Below are positions 8,414 to 17,196 of a DNA stretch of 64,000 nucleotides, in pieces. Positions within the stretch are counted from its first letter, which is position 1; every line of letters starts with the position of its first letter. The notes below the pieces were generated by a model that did not search any database, was not told the DNA's origin, and saw only the letters and a list, made by a program, of their open reading frames with translations. The stretch is taken from positions 1,982,001-2,046,000 of the forward strand of contig NZ_CP041659.1 in the NCBI RefSeq assembly GCF_007998985.1, written 5' to 3'. The stretch is from Sphingomonas xanthus (GTDB taxonomy: Bacteria > Pseudomonadota > Alphaproteobacteria > Sphingomonadales > Sphingomonadaceae). The position numbers and the translations under genes were made by a program.

Positions 8414-9711
8414 CTACGACATCGCCATACAGCTTCCTGGTAGCCACCTGGGAGGGAGGCGGCTCGGTCGGACCGGCGGTCACGGTAGCGCGCAAGCTGC
8501 GCAGCCGCGGTCATCGCGTCCGGCTGATGAGCGATCGCTGCAACCAGGTCGAGGCTGATGGCTGCGGCCTGGATTTCGTTGCCTGGACACGGGCGCCGAG
8601 CCGGCCGGACCGAAGCAAGGACAGCGACGTGTTCCGGGACTGGGAGGTCGATACGCCGCCCGAGCAGTTCCAGCGCGTCCTCGACCGGATCATGGCTGGC
8701 CCGGCGCAGGCTTTCGCGGAAGATATCCTCGAAGAACTGAGGCGCGAGCCGGCAGATCTGGTGATATCGAGCGACATGTTGTTGGGCGTGCCGATCGGCT
8801 GTGAAGCGATTGGCCAGAAATATGCCGTGCTCACCGCCAACATCAGCCTGTTTCCGATGGAGGGCGTGCCTCCGCTCGGTCCAGGCTTGGCCCCCGCAGT
8901 GACCGAAGAGGATCTGGCGTTGCACGCCGAAGTCGCAGAAGGCAATCGCCAACTGTTCATGAGCGGCCTGCCGGCGGTCAATCGCGCCCGGGAACATTTC
9001 GGCCTTGCCCTCCTCAACAGCCTTGAGGAGCAGCATGATTCGGCGGAGAGGATATTCCTGGGGACGAGCCGCGCGTTTGACTTCGCGCCCGAGCAGCTGC
9101 CTACCAACGTCCGCTACGTCGGTCCCCAATTGGCAGAGCCGAGCTGGGTCCAGCCTTGGCAATCGCCTTTCGACCTCGACGACCGGCGGCCACTCATCCT
9201 CCTGGCGTTCAGCACCAGCTTCCAGGACCATGTCGGGGTGCTCCAGCGGATCATCGATGCCGCCGCCAACCTGCCTGTCCGTCTATTGGTGACGCTGGGC
9301 GGAACGATTGGTGCCGACGAGCTTCGCCCGGCCGCAAACTGCCGCCTCGTCGACAGCGCGCCCCACGACCGGGTGATGCCTTTGGCCCAGCTGGTTATTA
9401 CCCATGGCGGGCACGGCACGGTCACGCGAAGCCTTGTTCATGGCAAGCCGATGATCGTCGTGCCGCACGGCCGGGACCAGCACGATAATGCCGTGCGCGT
9501 GACCGCCAGAGGCGCTGGCCTGGCCCTGCAGGCAACTAGTTCACGCGAGGAATTCGAAGCGGCGATCCGCAGGATGTTCGACGAGCCGGGCTTTGCGGAG
9601 GCAGCCGCCGAGCTTGGTGATAGGGTTTCCCGCGAAGTCGCGGAGTCCAGCCTGATCGAGGAGCTTGAGCAGATCGCGGCCGGATCAAGGGACGCGCTTC
9701 GCGCCGCCTGA
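8410..9711 (+). CDS. GT1-type (UGT/MGT-like) glycosyltransferase
   Basis: 433 aa GT-B fold enzyme that would transfer a sugar from a nucleotide donor to a small lipophilic acceptor. The donor-binding signature is clear at about residues 330-355: THGGHGTVTRSLVHGKPMIV then PHGRDQHDNAVRV, and AAANLPVRLLVTLGG precedes it. The N-terminal acceptor domain begins ATWEGGGSVGPAVTVARKL; the histidine that acts as catalytic base in most GT1 enzymes (GHxxP) is replaced here by a glycine-rich GGGSVGP loop, a form also known from other bacterial GT1-like proteins. Coupled to the TetR gene by an ATGA overlap. The acceptor (carotenoid, flavonoid, antibiotic or lipid) cannot be predicted. Confidence 0.85.
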   Translation: MTTTSPYSFLVATWEGGGSVGPAVTVARKLRSRGHRVRLMSDRCNQVEADGCGLDFVAWTRAPSRPDRSKDSDVFRDWEVDTPPEQFQRVLDRIMAGPAQAFAEDILEELRREPADLVISSDMLLGVPIGCEAIGQKYAVLTANISLFPMEGVPPLGPGLAPAVTEEDLALHAEVAEGNRQLFMSGLPAVNRAREHFGLALLNSLEEQHDSAERIFLGTSRAFDFAPEQLPTNVRYVGPQLAEPSWVQPWQSPFDLDDRRPLILLAFSTSFQDHVGVLQRIIDAAANLPVRLLVTLGGTIGADELRPAANCRLVDSAPHDRVMPLAQLVITHGGHGTVTRSLVHGKPMIVVPHGRDQHDNAVRVTARGAGLALQATSSREEFEAAIRRMFDEPGFAEAAAELGDRVSREVAESSLIEELEQIAAGSRDALRAA

Positions 9712-9765
9712 GGGTTCCATTCCGCCAGCCATAGCAGTTCGCAGCCTGCCGCTTTTCCGGCGGTG

Positions 9766-9788
9766 GGTTGCGGGCTGCAACCTTTGTT
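9766..9788 (+). terminator. weak stem-loop between the glycosyltransferase and gntA-like genes
   Basis: GGTTGC-GGGCT-GCAACC gives a 6-base stem with a 5-base loop (9766-9782), followed by CTTTGTT. The T-run is broken, so this is at best a weak terminator or attenuator. It suggests that the tetR-glycosyltransferase pair and the following pair may be separate units. Confidence 0.35.
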
Positions 9789-9810
9789 CGCGCGGGCCGT
9801 TCCATTGCCC

Positions 9811-10500
9811 ATGTACAGTTGGGCTTACGACCACCAGGAGCTGATCGAGGATCAGCTCACCCGTTTCATTCGTGCTTCGGATTTTCCCTGTGTCGGCGCC
9901 AAGGCCGCCCAGGCGAAGGGAACGCTGCGCGTTGTCGCGTGCCGCTGGATCGACAGCGCTTGGGACGATGTTCGGATGCACGATATCGCCCGCCAATGGG
10001 CCGCCGACTATCGTCGCGACCCCGGCCTATTCCGCAGCCTGGCTTTCGTCTTCGAGGGGCCTCTCGACCTCAGCGAAGAGCAATTCGAACGCGCGCTTTG
10101 GGATCGGCTTCAGTCGATGACCGACAAGGATGAGTGGCGCGGAATCCCCCGGGACCAGCGGGTCAGCGACGATCCTAAAGATCCGCACTTCTCGCTCAGC
10201 TTCGGCGGCGAGGCCTTCTTCGTGGTCGGCCTCCATCCCAACGCCAGCCGGCCCGCCCGGCGGTTCGAACTGCCGGCGATGATCCTGAACCTCCATGACC
10301 AGTTCGAGGCGCTTCGCGCCGAAGGCCGATATGAAAAACTACGCCATTCGATCCTAGAGCGCGACCGCAAGATCGCCGGGTCCATCAATCCGATGCTGGC
10401 CCGGCACGGCGAAGCGAGCGAGGCGCGGCAGTATAGTGGCCGGGCGGTCCCGGCCGGGTGGCAATGCCCGTTCAGTGGAAGGCGCGGCGCCAATGACTGA
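9811..10500 (+). CDS. YqcI/YcgG family heme-dependent N-oxygenase (GntA-like)
   Basis: 229 aa. The family includes GntA (N-hydroxylates the guanidine of enduracididine in guanitoxin synthesis) and RohS (makes the nitro group of azomycin), both heme enzymes acting on amino or guanidino nitrogen. Family blocks visible here: SDFPCVGAKAA at 23-33, GEAFFVVGLHPNASRPARRF at 133-152 with His142 as a possible heme ligand, NPMLARHGEASEARQYSGR at 193-211, and the closing WQCPF. I chose the ATG at 9811; an upstream GTG at 9763 would place the start inside a stem-loop and adds 16 residues without family resemblance. The last 8 bases overlap the DUF1989 gene. Family call is good; substrate is unknown. Confidence 0.85.
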   Translation: MYSWAYDHQELIEDQLTRFIRASDFPCVGAKAAQAKGTLRVVACRWIDSAWDDVRMHDIARQWAADYRRDPGLFRSLAFVFEGPLDLSEEQFERALWDRLQSMTDKDEWRGIPRDQRVSDDPKDPHFSLSFGGEAFFVVGLHPNASRPARRFELPAMILNLHDQFEALRAEGRYEKLRHSILERDRKIAGSINPMLARHGEASEARQYSGRAVPAGWQCPFSGRRGAND

Positions 10501-11089
10501 TGCGATCATTCCACCGCGCAGCGGGGTTGCCTTCTTGCTTGGCGAAGGGCGGGAACTGACCGTGACCGACCTTGAAGGCGTACAGGTCGCGGACCTAGTG
10601 GCCTATAATGCCGACGACGTGAAGGAGGTTATCTCCAACGGGCGGACTCTGGACTATGCCGAAAAGATCAAGCTGACGACCGGGGACGTCCTATATTCCA
10701 ACCGATCCAATCCGATGCTGACGATCGTCGAGGACAGGGTTGGAACCCATGACTTCCTGCTGACACCCTGCAGCGAGGCGACGTTCCGGCATTTCTACCC
10801 TGACCAGCCCGTTCACCGGGGCTGTTTCGGCAATCTTGCCGAAGCGCTGGAGCCGTTCGGGATTGACCCCGACATGCTCCCGGTGGCGTTCAACATATTC
10901 ATGAACGTACCGGTGCACGGCGATGGGCGCATCACCGTTGAACCCCCGGTGAGCCGGCCCGGGGATTTTATACGCTTTCGCGCCGAAATGCCGCTGGTTA
11001 TCGGCCTGACCGCCTGCTCGGCCTATGCGAGCAACGGCGGAACCTTCAAGCCGATCGGTTACGCGATCGGGCCGCACCCGAAAGCTTAG
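10493..11089 (+). CDS. DUF1989 (urea carboxylase-associated / carboxyguanidine deiminase-related) protein
   Basis: 198 aa. DUF1989 includes the urea carboxylase-associated proteins, two of which (CgdA and CgdB) form a carboxyguanidine deiminase in guanidine breakdown. Typical blocks are present: HDFLLTPCS (86-94), FNIFMNVPV (133-141), PGDFIRFRAEMPLVIGLTAC (156-175) and SAYASNGGTFKP. His86, Cys93, Cys111 and Cys175 are candidates for metal or catalytic roles, though I cannot tell which. No carboxylase or allophanate hydrolase gene is nearby, so a role in standard guanidine degradation is unlikely. The start ATG overlaps the end of the gntA-like gene by 8 bases, which implies coupled, probably stoichiometric expression. 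Confidence 0.85.
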   Translation: MTDAIIPPRSGVAFLLGEGRELTVTDLEGVQVADLVAYNADDVKEVISNGRTLDYAEKIKLTTGDVLYSNRSNPMLTIVEDRVGTHDFLLTPCSEATFRHFYPDQPVHRGCFGNLAEALEPFGIDPDMLPVAFNIFMNVPVHGDGRITVEPPVSRPGDFIRFRAEMPLVIGLTACSAYASNGGTFKPIGYAIGPHPKA

Positions 11090-11122
11090 ACGCCAAGCGC
11101 GTCCGCATGGCGCCGCCGGGCT

Positions 11123-12082
11123 TTAGAATTCCTCGGCCGCACGCATCAGCCTTGTAAGCCGGGGCGGGGCGCATTGGCGCCAGCTGCGCTCGAGCCAGTC
11201 AGCGACATGATCCCATTCGACGTCGCGCCGGTTCAGCTTCATTCCAAGCCAGCCGCTCGCGCCATAATATTTCGGCCAATAATAGATATCGGGCTGGGCC
11301 TCGATCAGGCCGGTCATTTCGTCCGGGCCGCTAGCCTTGACCAACAGGCCGATCGCATCCTCGCCATGGTGCCGGTCGGCGAGAATCGCGAACAGCTTGG
11401 CGCTCTTCGCGCTGCCAACGCTCCAGCCGGGGCTGCCGTGGCTCGACTTGCGCATGACTTCGGGAAGCTTCGAGGCAAGTGCGTCGACCTGTTCCTCGAT
11501 CCACTTCGCTTCGAACGGGCGCGCGGCATACCGGGCAAGGATTCGGGGATAAAGCTGGTGCTCGGCGATCAGCACGCGCCCGGCCAGCGTCTCGGCGCTG
11601 TCGCCTGGAAGAATCGCAACTTCGACTTGGCCGAGGATTTCGCCGCTATCGAGCTCGGGCGTGACGAGGTGGACGGTCGCGCCGCTGACCTTGTCGCCGT
11701 TATCGAGCGCCTGCTGCTGGGTATGCAGTCCCTTGTAGCGAGGAAGAAGCGAAGGGTGGATGTTGACGATCCGGCCAGCCCAGCGCTCGACGAAGGTCGT
11801 CGGGATGATCCGCATGAAGCCGGCCAGCGCGATCAGGTCGATGCTCGCCTTTTCAAGTTCGTCATTAAGGGCGTCCCAGTAGGATTTGCCAAGAGCCCTT
11901 GCGTCGAGGCTCACGACCGGCGCGCCCTCGGCCTTTGCCAGAGTCAGTCCGGGCGCGTTCGGCCGGTCGCCGCTCACCAGCGCGATCTCATAGGGACAAT
12001 CGTCGGCGCGACCGGCGTAGAGCAGCGCAGCCATGTTCGACCCGCGGCCCGAAATCAGGACCGCGACCCGCGCCCTATCCAT
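11123..12082 (-). CDS. purN: phosphoribosylglycinamide formyltransferase PurN fused to an MmcQ/YjbR-like domain
   Basis: The N-terminal part (about 1-190) is GAR transformylase of purine synthesis: [10 protein letters not shown] at 8-17, [10 protein letters not shown], the catalytic NIHPSLLP (Asn107, His109) and [12 protein letters not shown] with Asp145. The C-terminal 125 residues form a separate MmcQ/YjbR-like module ([46 protein letters not shown]), a small alpha/beta fold often sold as DNA-binding but of unproven function. The frame is continuous, 319 aa against about 200 for PurN alone. The ATG at 12082 overlaps the purM stop by 8 bases; longer upstream frames have no support. Confidence 0.92.
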   Translation of the reverse strand: MDRARVAVLISGRGSNMAALLYAGRADDCPYEIALVSGDRPNAPGLTLAKAEGAPVVSLDARALGKSYWDALNDELEKASIDLIALAGFMRIIPTTFVERWAGRIVNIHPSLLPRYKGLHTQQQALDNGDKVSGATVHLVTPELDSGEILGQVEVAILPGDSAETLAGRVLIAEHQLYPRILARYAARPFEAKWIEEQVDALASKLPEVMRKSSHGSPGWSVGSAKSAKLFAILADRHHGEDAIGLLVKASGPDEMTGLIEAQPDIYYWPKYYGASGWLGMKLNRRDVEWDHVADWLERSWRQCAPPRLTRLMRAAEEF

Positions 12083-13166
12083 GATGGATGGCGGACCAGG
12101 TTTCGCGGGCGCTCCAAGTGCCGGCGCTGCCCTTGACGGTGCAGCCGGAATCGCCCGCTTCGATAACGCCAATGCGATGGACGGTCTCGCCAGCTTCGCT
12201 CAGAGCCTGCGCGACCCGGTCAGAATCCTCCGCCCTGACGATGGCGACCATGCCGATGCCGCAGTTGAATGTGCGGGCCAACTCGCCCGGATCGATTGAT
12301 CCACCCGCCTGAAGGAAGGCGAACAGGCGCGGCAGGTCCCAGGCGTCGGCATCGACCACAGCGTGCGCGCCTTCGGGTAGAACGCGAGGGATATTCTCGA
12401 GCAAGCCGCCACCGGTAATGTGCGCGAGCGCCTGGATCGATCCGTCGCGGACAAGCGGAAGCAGGCTTTTCACATAGATGCGGGTCGGTTCGAGCAGATG
12501 GTCGGCGAGCAGCCGGTCGGCGTCGAACAGGGCGGGACGATCAAGTTTCCAGCTATTGACCTCGATCAGCCGGCGAACCAGCGAGAAGCCGTTGGAATGG
12601 ACCCCCGAACTGGCCAGGCCGAGCAGCACGTCACCGGGCCTGACCGACTGACCGGTTAGCGCCTTGGCGCGGTCAACCGCGCCGACGCAAAATCCGGCAA
12701 GGTCATAGTCGCCCTCGCCATACATGCCGGGCATTTCTGCGGTTTCGCCCCCGATCAGCGCGCAGCCGGCCTGCCGGCAGCCATCGGCGATCGAGGCGAC
12801 GACCGCGGCGGCGACATCATTGTCCAATTTCCCGGTCGCATAATAATCGAGGAAGAACAGCGGCTCGGCACCCTGCACAACAAGGTCGTTTACGCACATT
12901 GCGACAAGGTCGATGCCGACGCCTTCGTGGCGGCCCGCGTCGATCGCCAGCTTGAGCTTGGTGCCGACCCCGTCATTGGCCGCAACCAGCAGCGGATCAT
13001 CATACCCCGCAGCCTTCAAATCGAAGAAGCCGCCGAAGCCGCCCAGTTCGGCATTGGCGCCAGGACGGGCGGTGGATTTTGCCAGCGGAGCGATGGTTTT
13101 CACCAGCGCGTTACCCGCGGCGATCGACACGCCGGCATCGGCATAAGTCAGCGGCTTTTGGCTCAT
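12075..13166 (-). CDS. purM: phosphoribosylformylglycinamidine cyclo-ligase PurM (AIR synthetase)
   Basis: ATP-dependent ring closure of FGAM to aminoimidazole ribonucleotide, the fifth step of purine synthesis. 363 aa from the ATG at 13166 ([15 protein letters not shown]), the usual family start and length; in-frame codons further upstream add a tail without homology. Motifs: [50 protein letters not shown] and [16 protein letters not shown]. It overlaps purN by 8 bases, the normal purM-purN order, and is divergent from the DUF2066-like gene across a 62-base gap. Confidence 0.96.
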   Translation of the reverse strand: MSQKPLTYADAGVSIAAGNALVKTIAPLAKSTARPGANAELGGFGGFFDLKAAGYDDPLLVAANDGVGTKLKLAIDAGRHEGVGIDLVAMCVNDLVVQGAEPLFFLDYYATGKLDNDVAAAVVASIADGCRQAGCALIGGETAEMPGMYGEGDYDLAGFCVGAVDRAKALTGQSVRPGDVLLGLASSGVHSNGFSLVRRLIEVNSWKLDRPALFDADRLLADHLLEPTRIYVKSLLPLVRDGSIQALAHITGGGLLENIPRVLPEGAHAVVDADAWDLPRLFAFLQAGGSIDPGELARTFNCGIGMVAIVRAEDSDRVAQALSEAGETVHRIGVIEAGDSGCTVKGSAGTWSARETWSAIHHG

Positions 13167-13228
13167 GAGCCGGGCGACTAGCCATATCTGGCTTGGATTT
13201 CCACGCCATTGTCGCCAAAAGCGCGTCA

Positions 13229-14446
13229 ATGCTTGTTCGCTGGCCCGCCGTCATCATCACCGCCGCCCTGCTCGCCGCTATCGGCTTGGCCGGGGGCGTG
13301 ATTGCGCAGATGGAGGCGGGCGAGCGTGGAATCCTGCCTATCGACAGCAGTGGGACGCTCGAAATCACCGGCATTTCGGTCGATGTCGGCGGCAAGGACG
13401 CCGAAAGCGCGCGTTTCGCCGGCTGGCGCGTAGCTCAGCGCGAAGGGTTCAAGGCGTTATGGGCGAAGACAAACAGCCGGCCCGTGTCGGAGGCCCCCAA
13501 CTTGTCCGACTCGACACTCGACGGGCTGGTTAGTTCGATCGTGGTCGATCGCGAACAGATCGGCCCAACCCGCTACATCGCGACGCTCGGCGTCTTGTTC
13601 GACCGGGCCCGCGCCGGTGAACTGCTTGGCGTGCCTGGGCAGGTCAGGCGCTCTGCGCCAATGCTGCTGGTGCCCGTCATGGTCGCGGGAGGCGGCGCGA
13701 CCAGCGTCGAGCTTCGCAATCCCTGGCAACGGGCCTGGGCGCAGTTTCGCACTTCGCAGAGTCCGGTCGACTATGTCCGCGTCAGCGGGATGGGCGTTGA
13801 CCCGCTGCTGATCAATGCCGCGATGACCAGGCGGCCTGGGCGAAGCTGGTGGCGCAACGTGCTCGATTTCTACGGTGCGGCCAACGTCCTCGTCGCCGAG
13901 GTGCGGGTCCAGCGCCTATATCCGGGCGGCCCGAGCAAGGCGACTTTCCTTGGCTATTTCGGTCCCGACCGCCAGCCGCTAGGCAGCTTCGAGATGGTCG
14001 CCAAGGACAGCAGCGACTTGCCACGCATGATGAGCGAAGGCGTCCAGCGCATGGACCGGCTGTTCACCGACGCGCTGGAGGCGGGCATCGTTCGCGGTGA
14101 TCCCGACCTCATCATCCAGCAGCCGCCACCGCCGCCCGAGGAGCCCGAGGAAATGCCGCCGCCGCGCGCGCCGATCCTCATCGCGATCAGCTCGCCCAAC
14201 GATGCCTGGCGGGATTATGGCTTAGCGGTGATCCGCTCGATCCGTGGCGTCAGCATATCCGGATCGGGATCGACCGTTTCCGTCACCTATTCGGGCACGC
14301 CAGCCGAGCTTCGCGACCAGTTGATTGCGCGGGGCCTGACCGCGAGCGTCGAAGGCGGGGCGATCCGCCTTATTTCCGCGCCCAAGTCGGCGGCGCCCGA
14401 CCCCGGCCCGGCACCAGCGCCCAGCCAGCCGCTGCAATCTCCATGA
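13229..14446 (+). CDS. DUF2066-like secreted or membrane-anchored protein
   Basis: 405 aa from the ATG at 13229; a TTG at 13193 would add 12 residues. The N-terminus [20 protein letters not shown] reads as a signal peptide or anchor. The core (about 35-290) carries [44 protein letters not shown] and [23 protein letters not shown], a pattern like DUF2066. A proline/glutamate-rich linker ([14 protein letters not shown]) leads to a last domain of about 90 residues with [11 protein letters not shown] and a DUF2066-type ending, then a Pro/Ala tail. The position between purM and hda matches that of DUF2066 genes in other proteobacteria. No biochemical function is known to me. It overlaps hda by ATGA. 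Confidence 0.65.
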   Translation: MLVRWPAVIITAALLAAIGLAGGVIAQMEAGERGILPIDSSGTLEITGISVDVGGKDAESARFAGWRVAQREGFKALWAKTNSRPVSEAPNLSDSTLDGLVSSIVVDREQIGPTRYIATLGVLFDRARAGELLGVPGQVRRSAPMLLVPVMVAGGGATSVELRNPWQRAWAQFRTSQSPVDYVRVSGMGVDPLLINAAMTRRPGRSWWRNVLDFYGAANVLVAEVRVQRLYPGGPSKATFLGYFGPDRQPLGSFEMVAKDSSDLPRMMSEGVQRMDRLFTDALEAGIVRGDPDLIIQQPPPPPEEPEEMPPPRAPILIAISSPNDAWRDYGLAVIRSIRGVSISGSGSTVSVTYSGTPAELRDQLIARGLTASVEGGAIRLISAPKSAAPDPGPAPAPSQPLQSP

Positions 14447-15072
14447 AGCGGCCAGCGGACCAGATCGCGCTGCCGCTCGACTGGCCGCAGGCGCGCGATC
14501 ACAGCCGCTTCATCCTGTCGGACGCTAACCGCGAGGCCTATGAGCATTTTCGCGCCTGGAGCCTGTGGCCGGTCAAGGCGACGATATTGACTGGACCGCC
14601 GCGTTCCGGCCGATCCTTGCTAGCGCGGACCTTCGTTGAGCGGGTTCATGGCCGGCTCTACGACCGTGCAGAACGGCACAATGAGGCCGAACTGTTTCAC
14701 GCCTGGAATGCCGCGCAGGACGACGGACGGCCGCTGGTGATGGTGGTCGATGAAGTGCCTCCGCAGTGGGAAGTCGCGCTACCCGACCTCCGCACCCGGC
14801 TGGCCATTACTCCCATCGCTCGGATCCAGCTTCCCGACGACGAACTGTTCCGCTCGCTGATCCGGCTTTTATTCGCCGACCGGGGCATGCACATCCCGGA
14901 AGAAGCATTGCGCTACGTTTCCCAGCGGGTCGAGCGAAGTTATTGGACCGCCGAAAGGGTGGTCGACGCGATCGATCGTTTTGCGATCGCTGAGCGGGCG
15001 CGATTGACCTTGCCCACGGTACGACGTGCCTTGGCCGAGGGAGGAATTATCGATTCCAGGGGCGCGGCATGA
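14443..15072 (+). CDS. hda: DnaA-related regulatory inactivator Hda/HdaA
   Basis: 209 aa AAA+ protein that, bound to the DNA clamp, promotes ATP hydrolysis by DnaA and so prevents re-initiation. The clamp-binding peptide is visible at the very N-terminus (DQIALPL, residues 6-12). The P-loop reads GPPRSGRSLL at about 47-56, with arginine in place of the usual lysine, and the Walker B is VMVVDEV at about 99-105. Sequence in the C-terminal lid (YVSQRVERSY) fits DnaA-like proteins. Overlaps by ATGA with both the DUF2066-like gene and ppk1, so all are likely one transcript. The K-to-R change could weaken nucleotide binding. Confidence 0.85.
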   Translation: MKRPADQIALPLDWPQARDHSRFILSDANREAYEHFRAWSLWPVKATILTGPPRSGRSLLARTFVERVHGRLYDRAERHNEAELFHAWNAAQDDGRPLVMVVDEVPPQWEVALPDLRTRLAITPIARIQLPDDELFRSLIRLLFADRGMHIPEEALRYVSQRVERSYWTAERVVDAIDRFAIAERARLTLPTVRRALAEGGIIDSRGAA

Positions 15073-17192
15073 ACGCCGCCAGTCGCGCGTTGAGTGCCGA
15101 CAGGCGACTATTCAATCGGGAACTGAGCTGGCTGGCATTCAACCGGCGCGTGCTTGAAGAGGCGACCAATAGCGCTCACCCGCTGCTGGAACGGCTCCGG
15201 TTCCTGTCGATTTCCGGGACCAACCTCGACGAATTCTTCATGGTTCGCGTCGCGGGCCTGAAGGGCCAGCAGATTCAGGGCATCGACAATCTCAGCGCCG
15301 ACGGGATGACCGCGACGCAACAGCTGGACGCCATCGCCGAACAGGCCGACTCGCTGGTTGTTGCACAACAGGCCGAATGGCTGATGCTGCGCGAGGCGCT
15401 TGCCGAGCAGGGGCTGCAGGTACTTGCGCAAGACCAGCTCAGCGATGCCCAGAAACAGTGGCTGTCCAGCCATTTTCGCGAACAGATACTGCCGGTTCTC
15501 ACTCCCCAGGCGATCGACCCCTCGCACCCATTCCCGTTCATTCCCAATGGCGGCTTCAGCCTGGCGTTCGACCTTCGGCGCGGGAGCAAGGATCCGGTCG
15601 TCGAACTGCTGATGATCCCGCCGACCTTGCCGCGGTTCATCCGCTTGCCTGGCAAGACCTTGGCATTCATTGCCATCGAAGCGGTCATTCGCGCCCATCT
15701 CGATCAGCTGTTTCCGGGCTTCGAGCTTGCGGGTTCTGGGGCGTTCCGCCTGATCCGCGATAGCGACATCGAGGTTGAGGAAGATGCCGAGGACCTGGTT
15801 CGCTATTTCCGCAGCGCGATCAAGCGGAGGCGTCGAGGGCGGGTGATCCGTCTTGAATTCGCGGTGGATACGCCGGCCGACCTCGAGGCGATGGTCCGTG
15901 AGGGCGTTGGGGCTGATTCCGCGCTGGTCGTCGAAAGCGCGGGCTTCATCGGCATTGCCGACCTTGGCCAGTTAGTTGAGGTGGAACGGCCCGACCTCAA
16001 GTTCCCGCCCTATACGCCGCGCTTTCCCGAACGGATCATCGAATATGACGGCGACTGCTTCGCCGCGATCCGCTCGAAAGATTTCATCGTCCACCATCCC
16101 TATGAAAGCTTTGAGGTCGTCGTCGCCTTCCTGCGGCAGGCGGCGGAGGATCCCGACGTCGTTGCGATCAAGCAAATGCTGTACCGCGCTGGAAAGCAGT
16201 CGGCGATCATCGACGCGTTGGTTGCGGCGGCCGAAGCGGGTAAGTCTGTCACGGCCGTCGTCGAGCTGAAGGCGCGCTTCGATGAGGAACAGAATTTGCT
16301 CTGGGCAAGCCGGCTCGAGCGGGCAGGCGTGCAGGTTATTTATGGCTTCGTCGAATGGAAGACCCACGCCAAGGTTTCGATGGTGATCCGCCGCGAAGCC
16401 AATGTGATGAGAACCTACTGCCACTTCGGCACGGGCAATTATCATCCGACGACGGCCCGGATTTACACCGACCTCAGCTATTTTACTGCTTCGCGCCGCG
16501 CTGCCCGCGATGCCGCCAAACTATTCAACCTGACCACGGGTTATGTCCAGCCGAAGGGACTTGAGTTGCTCACCCTGAGCCCCAAGGGCTTGCGCGACAA
16601 GATCATGCAGCTGATCGATACCGAGATCGCCAATGCCAGGGACGGCAAGCCGTCGGCGATATGGGCGAAGATGAACAGTCTCGTCGACCAGCGGGTGATC
16701 GAGAAGCTCTACGAAGCGAGCGAAGCCGGCGTGTCGATCGAGCTGATCGTTCGCGGTGTGTGTTGCCTGCGTCCCGGCGTGCCCGGCATGTCGTCCAATA
16801 TCCGCGTGAAATCGATTGTCGGCCGGTTCCTCGAACATGCCCGGATCTTCGTGTTCGCCAACGGCGAACGCCTGCCGCACCGCAAGGCCAGGATCTATAT
16901 CAGTTCAGCAGACTGGATGCCGCGGAACTTCGATAGGCGGGTCGAATATATGCTGCCGATCGAAAATCCCACGGTCCATGCACAGGTGCTGGACCAGGTG
17001 ATGATCGCCAATTTGATCGATAACGAGCAAAGCTGGGTGCTTGGACCGGATGGCGGCTATACGCGGTTGAAACCGGGCAAGCGCCATTTCAACCTGCACC
17101 GCTATTTCATGACCAATCCGTCTCTTTCCGGTCGCGGCCAGGCACTGGCGGGCAAGGCGGTGCCTAAATTGCGCCTGACGCAGCGGGGCTGA
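15069..17192 (+). CDS. ppk1: polyphosphate kinase Ppk1
   Basis: Reversibly polymerises the gamma phosphate of ATP into inorganic polyphosphate. 707 aa, full length, with the four-domain layout: N-terminal RLFNRELSWLAFNRRVLEEA, head domain with ILPVLTPQAIDPSHPFPF, and the two phospholipase-D-like C-terminal domains. The autophosphorylated histidine lies in YCHFGTGNYHP (about residue 456), preceded by WKTHAKVSMV, and the second catalytic histidine is in FLEHARIFVF. Coupled to hda by ATGA and 4 bases before ppx, forming a make/break pair for polyphosphate. Confidence 0.96.
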   Translation: MNAASRALSADRRLFNRELSWLAFNRRVLEEATNSAHPLLERLRFLSISGTNLDEFFMVRVAGLKGQQIQGIDNLSADGMTATQQLDAIAEQADSLVVAQQAEWLMLREALAEQGLQVLAQDQLSDAQKQWLSSHFREQILPVLTPQAIDPSHPFPFIPNGGFSLAFDLRRGSKDPVVELLMIPPTLPRFIRLPGKTLAFIAIEAVIRAHLDQLFPGFELAGSGAFRLIRDSDIEVEEDAEDLVRYFRSAIKRRRRGRVIRLEFAVDTPADLEAMVREGVGADSALVVESAGFIGIADLGQLVEVERPDLKFPPYTPRFPERIIEYDGDCFAAIRSKDFIVHHPYESFEVVVAFLRQAAEDPDVVAIKQMLYRAGKQSAIIDALVAAAEAGKSVTAVVELKARFDEEQNLLWASRLERAGVQVIYGFVEWKTHAKVSMVIRREANVMRTYCHFGTGNYHPTTARIYTDLSYFTASRRAARDAAKLFNLTTGYVQPKGLELLTLSPKGLRDKIMQLIDTEIANARDGKPSAIWAKMNSLVDQRVIEKLYEASEAGVSIELIVRGVCCLRPGVPGMSSNIRVKSIVGRFLEHARIFVFANGERLPHRKARIYISSADWMPRNFDRRVEYMLPIENPTVHAQVLDQVMIANLIDNEQSWVLGPDGGYTRLKPGKRHFNLHRYFMTNPSLSGRGQALAGKAVPKLRLTQRG

Positions 17193-17196
17193 GCGG

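Noticed and set aside
9763..9810. Upstream GTG start for the gntA-like gene
   Set aside because: It would fall inside a stem-loop and adds residues with no family similarity; the ATG at 9811 is preferred, although no Shine-Dalgarno is evident for either.
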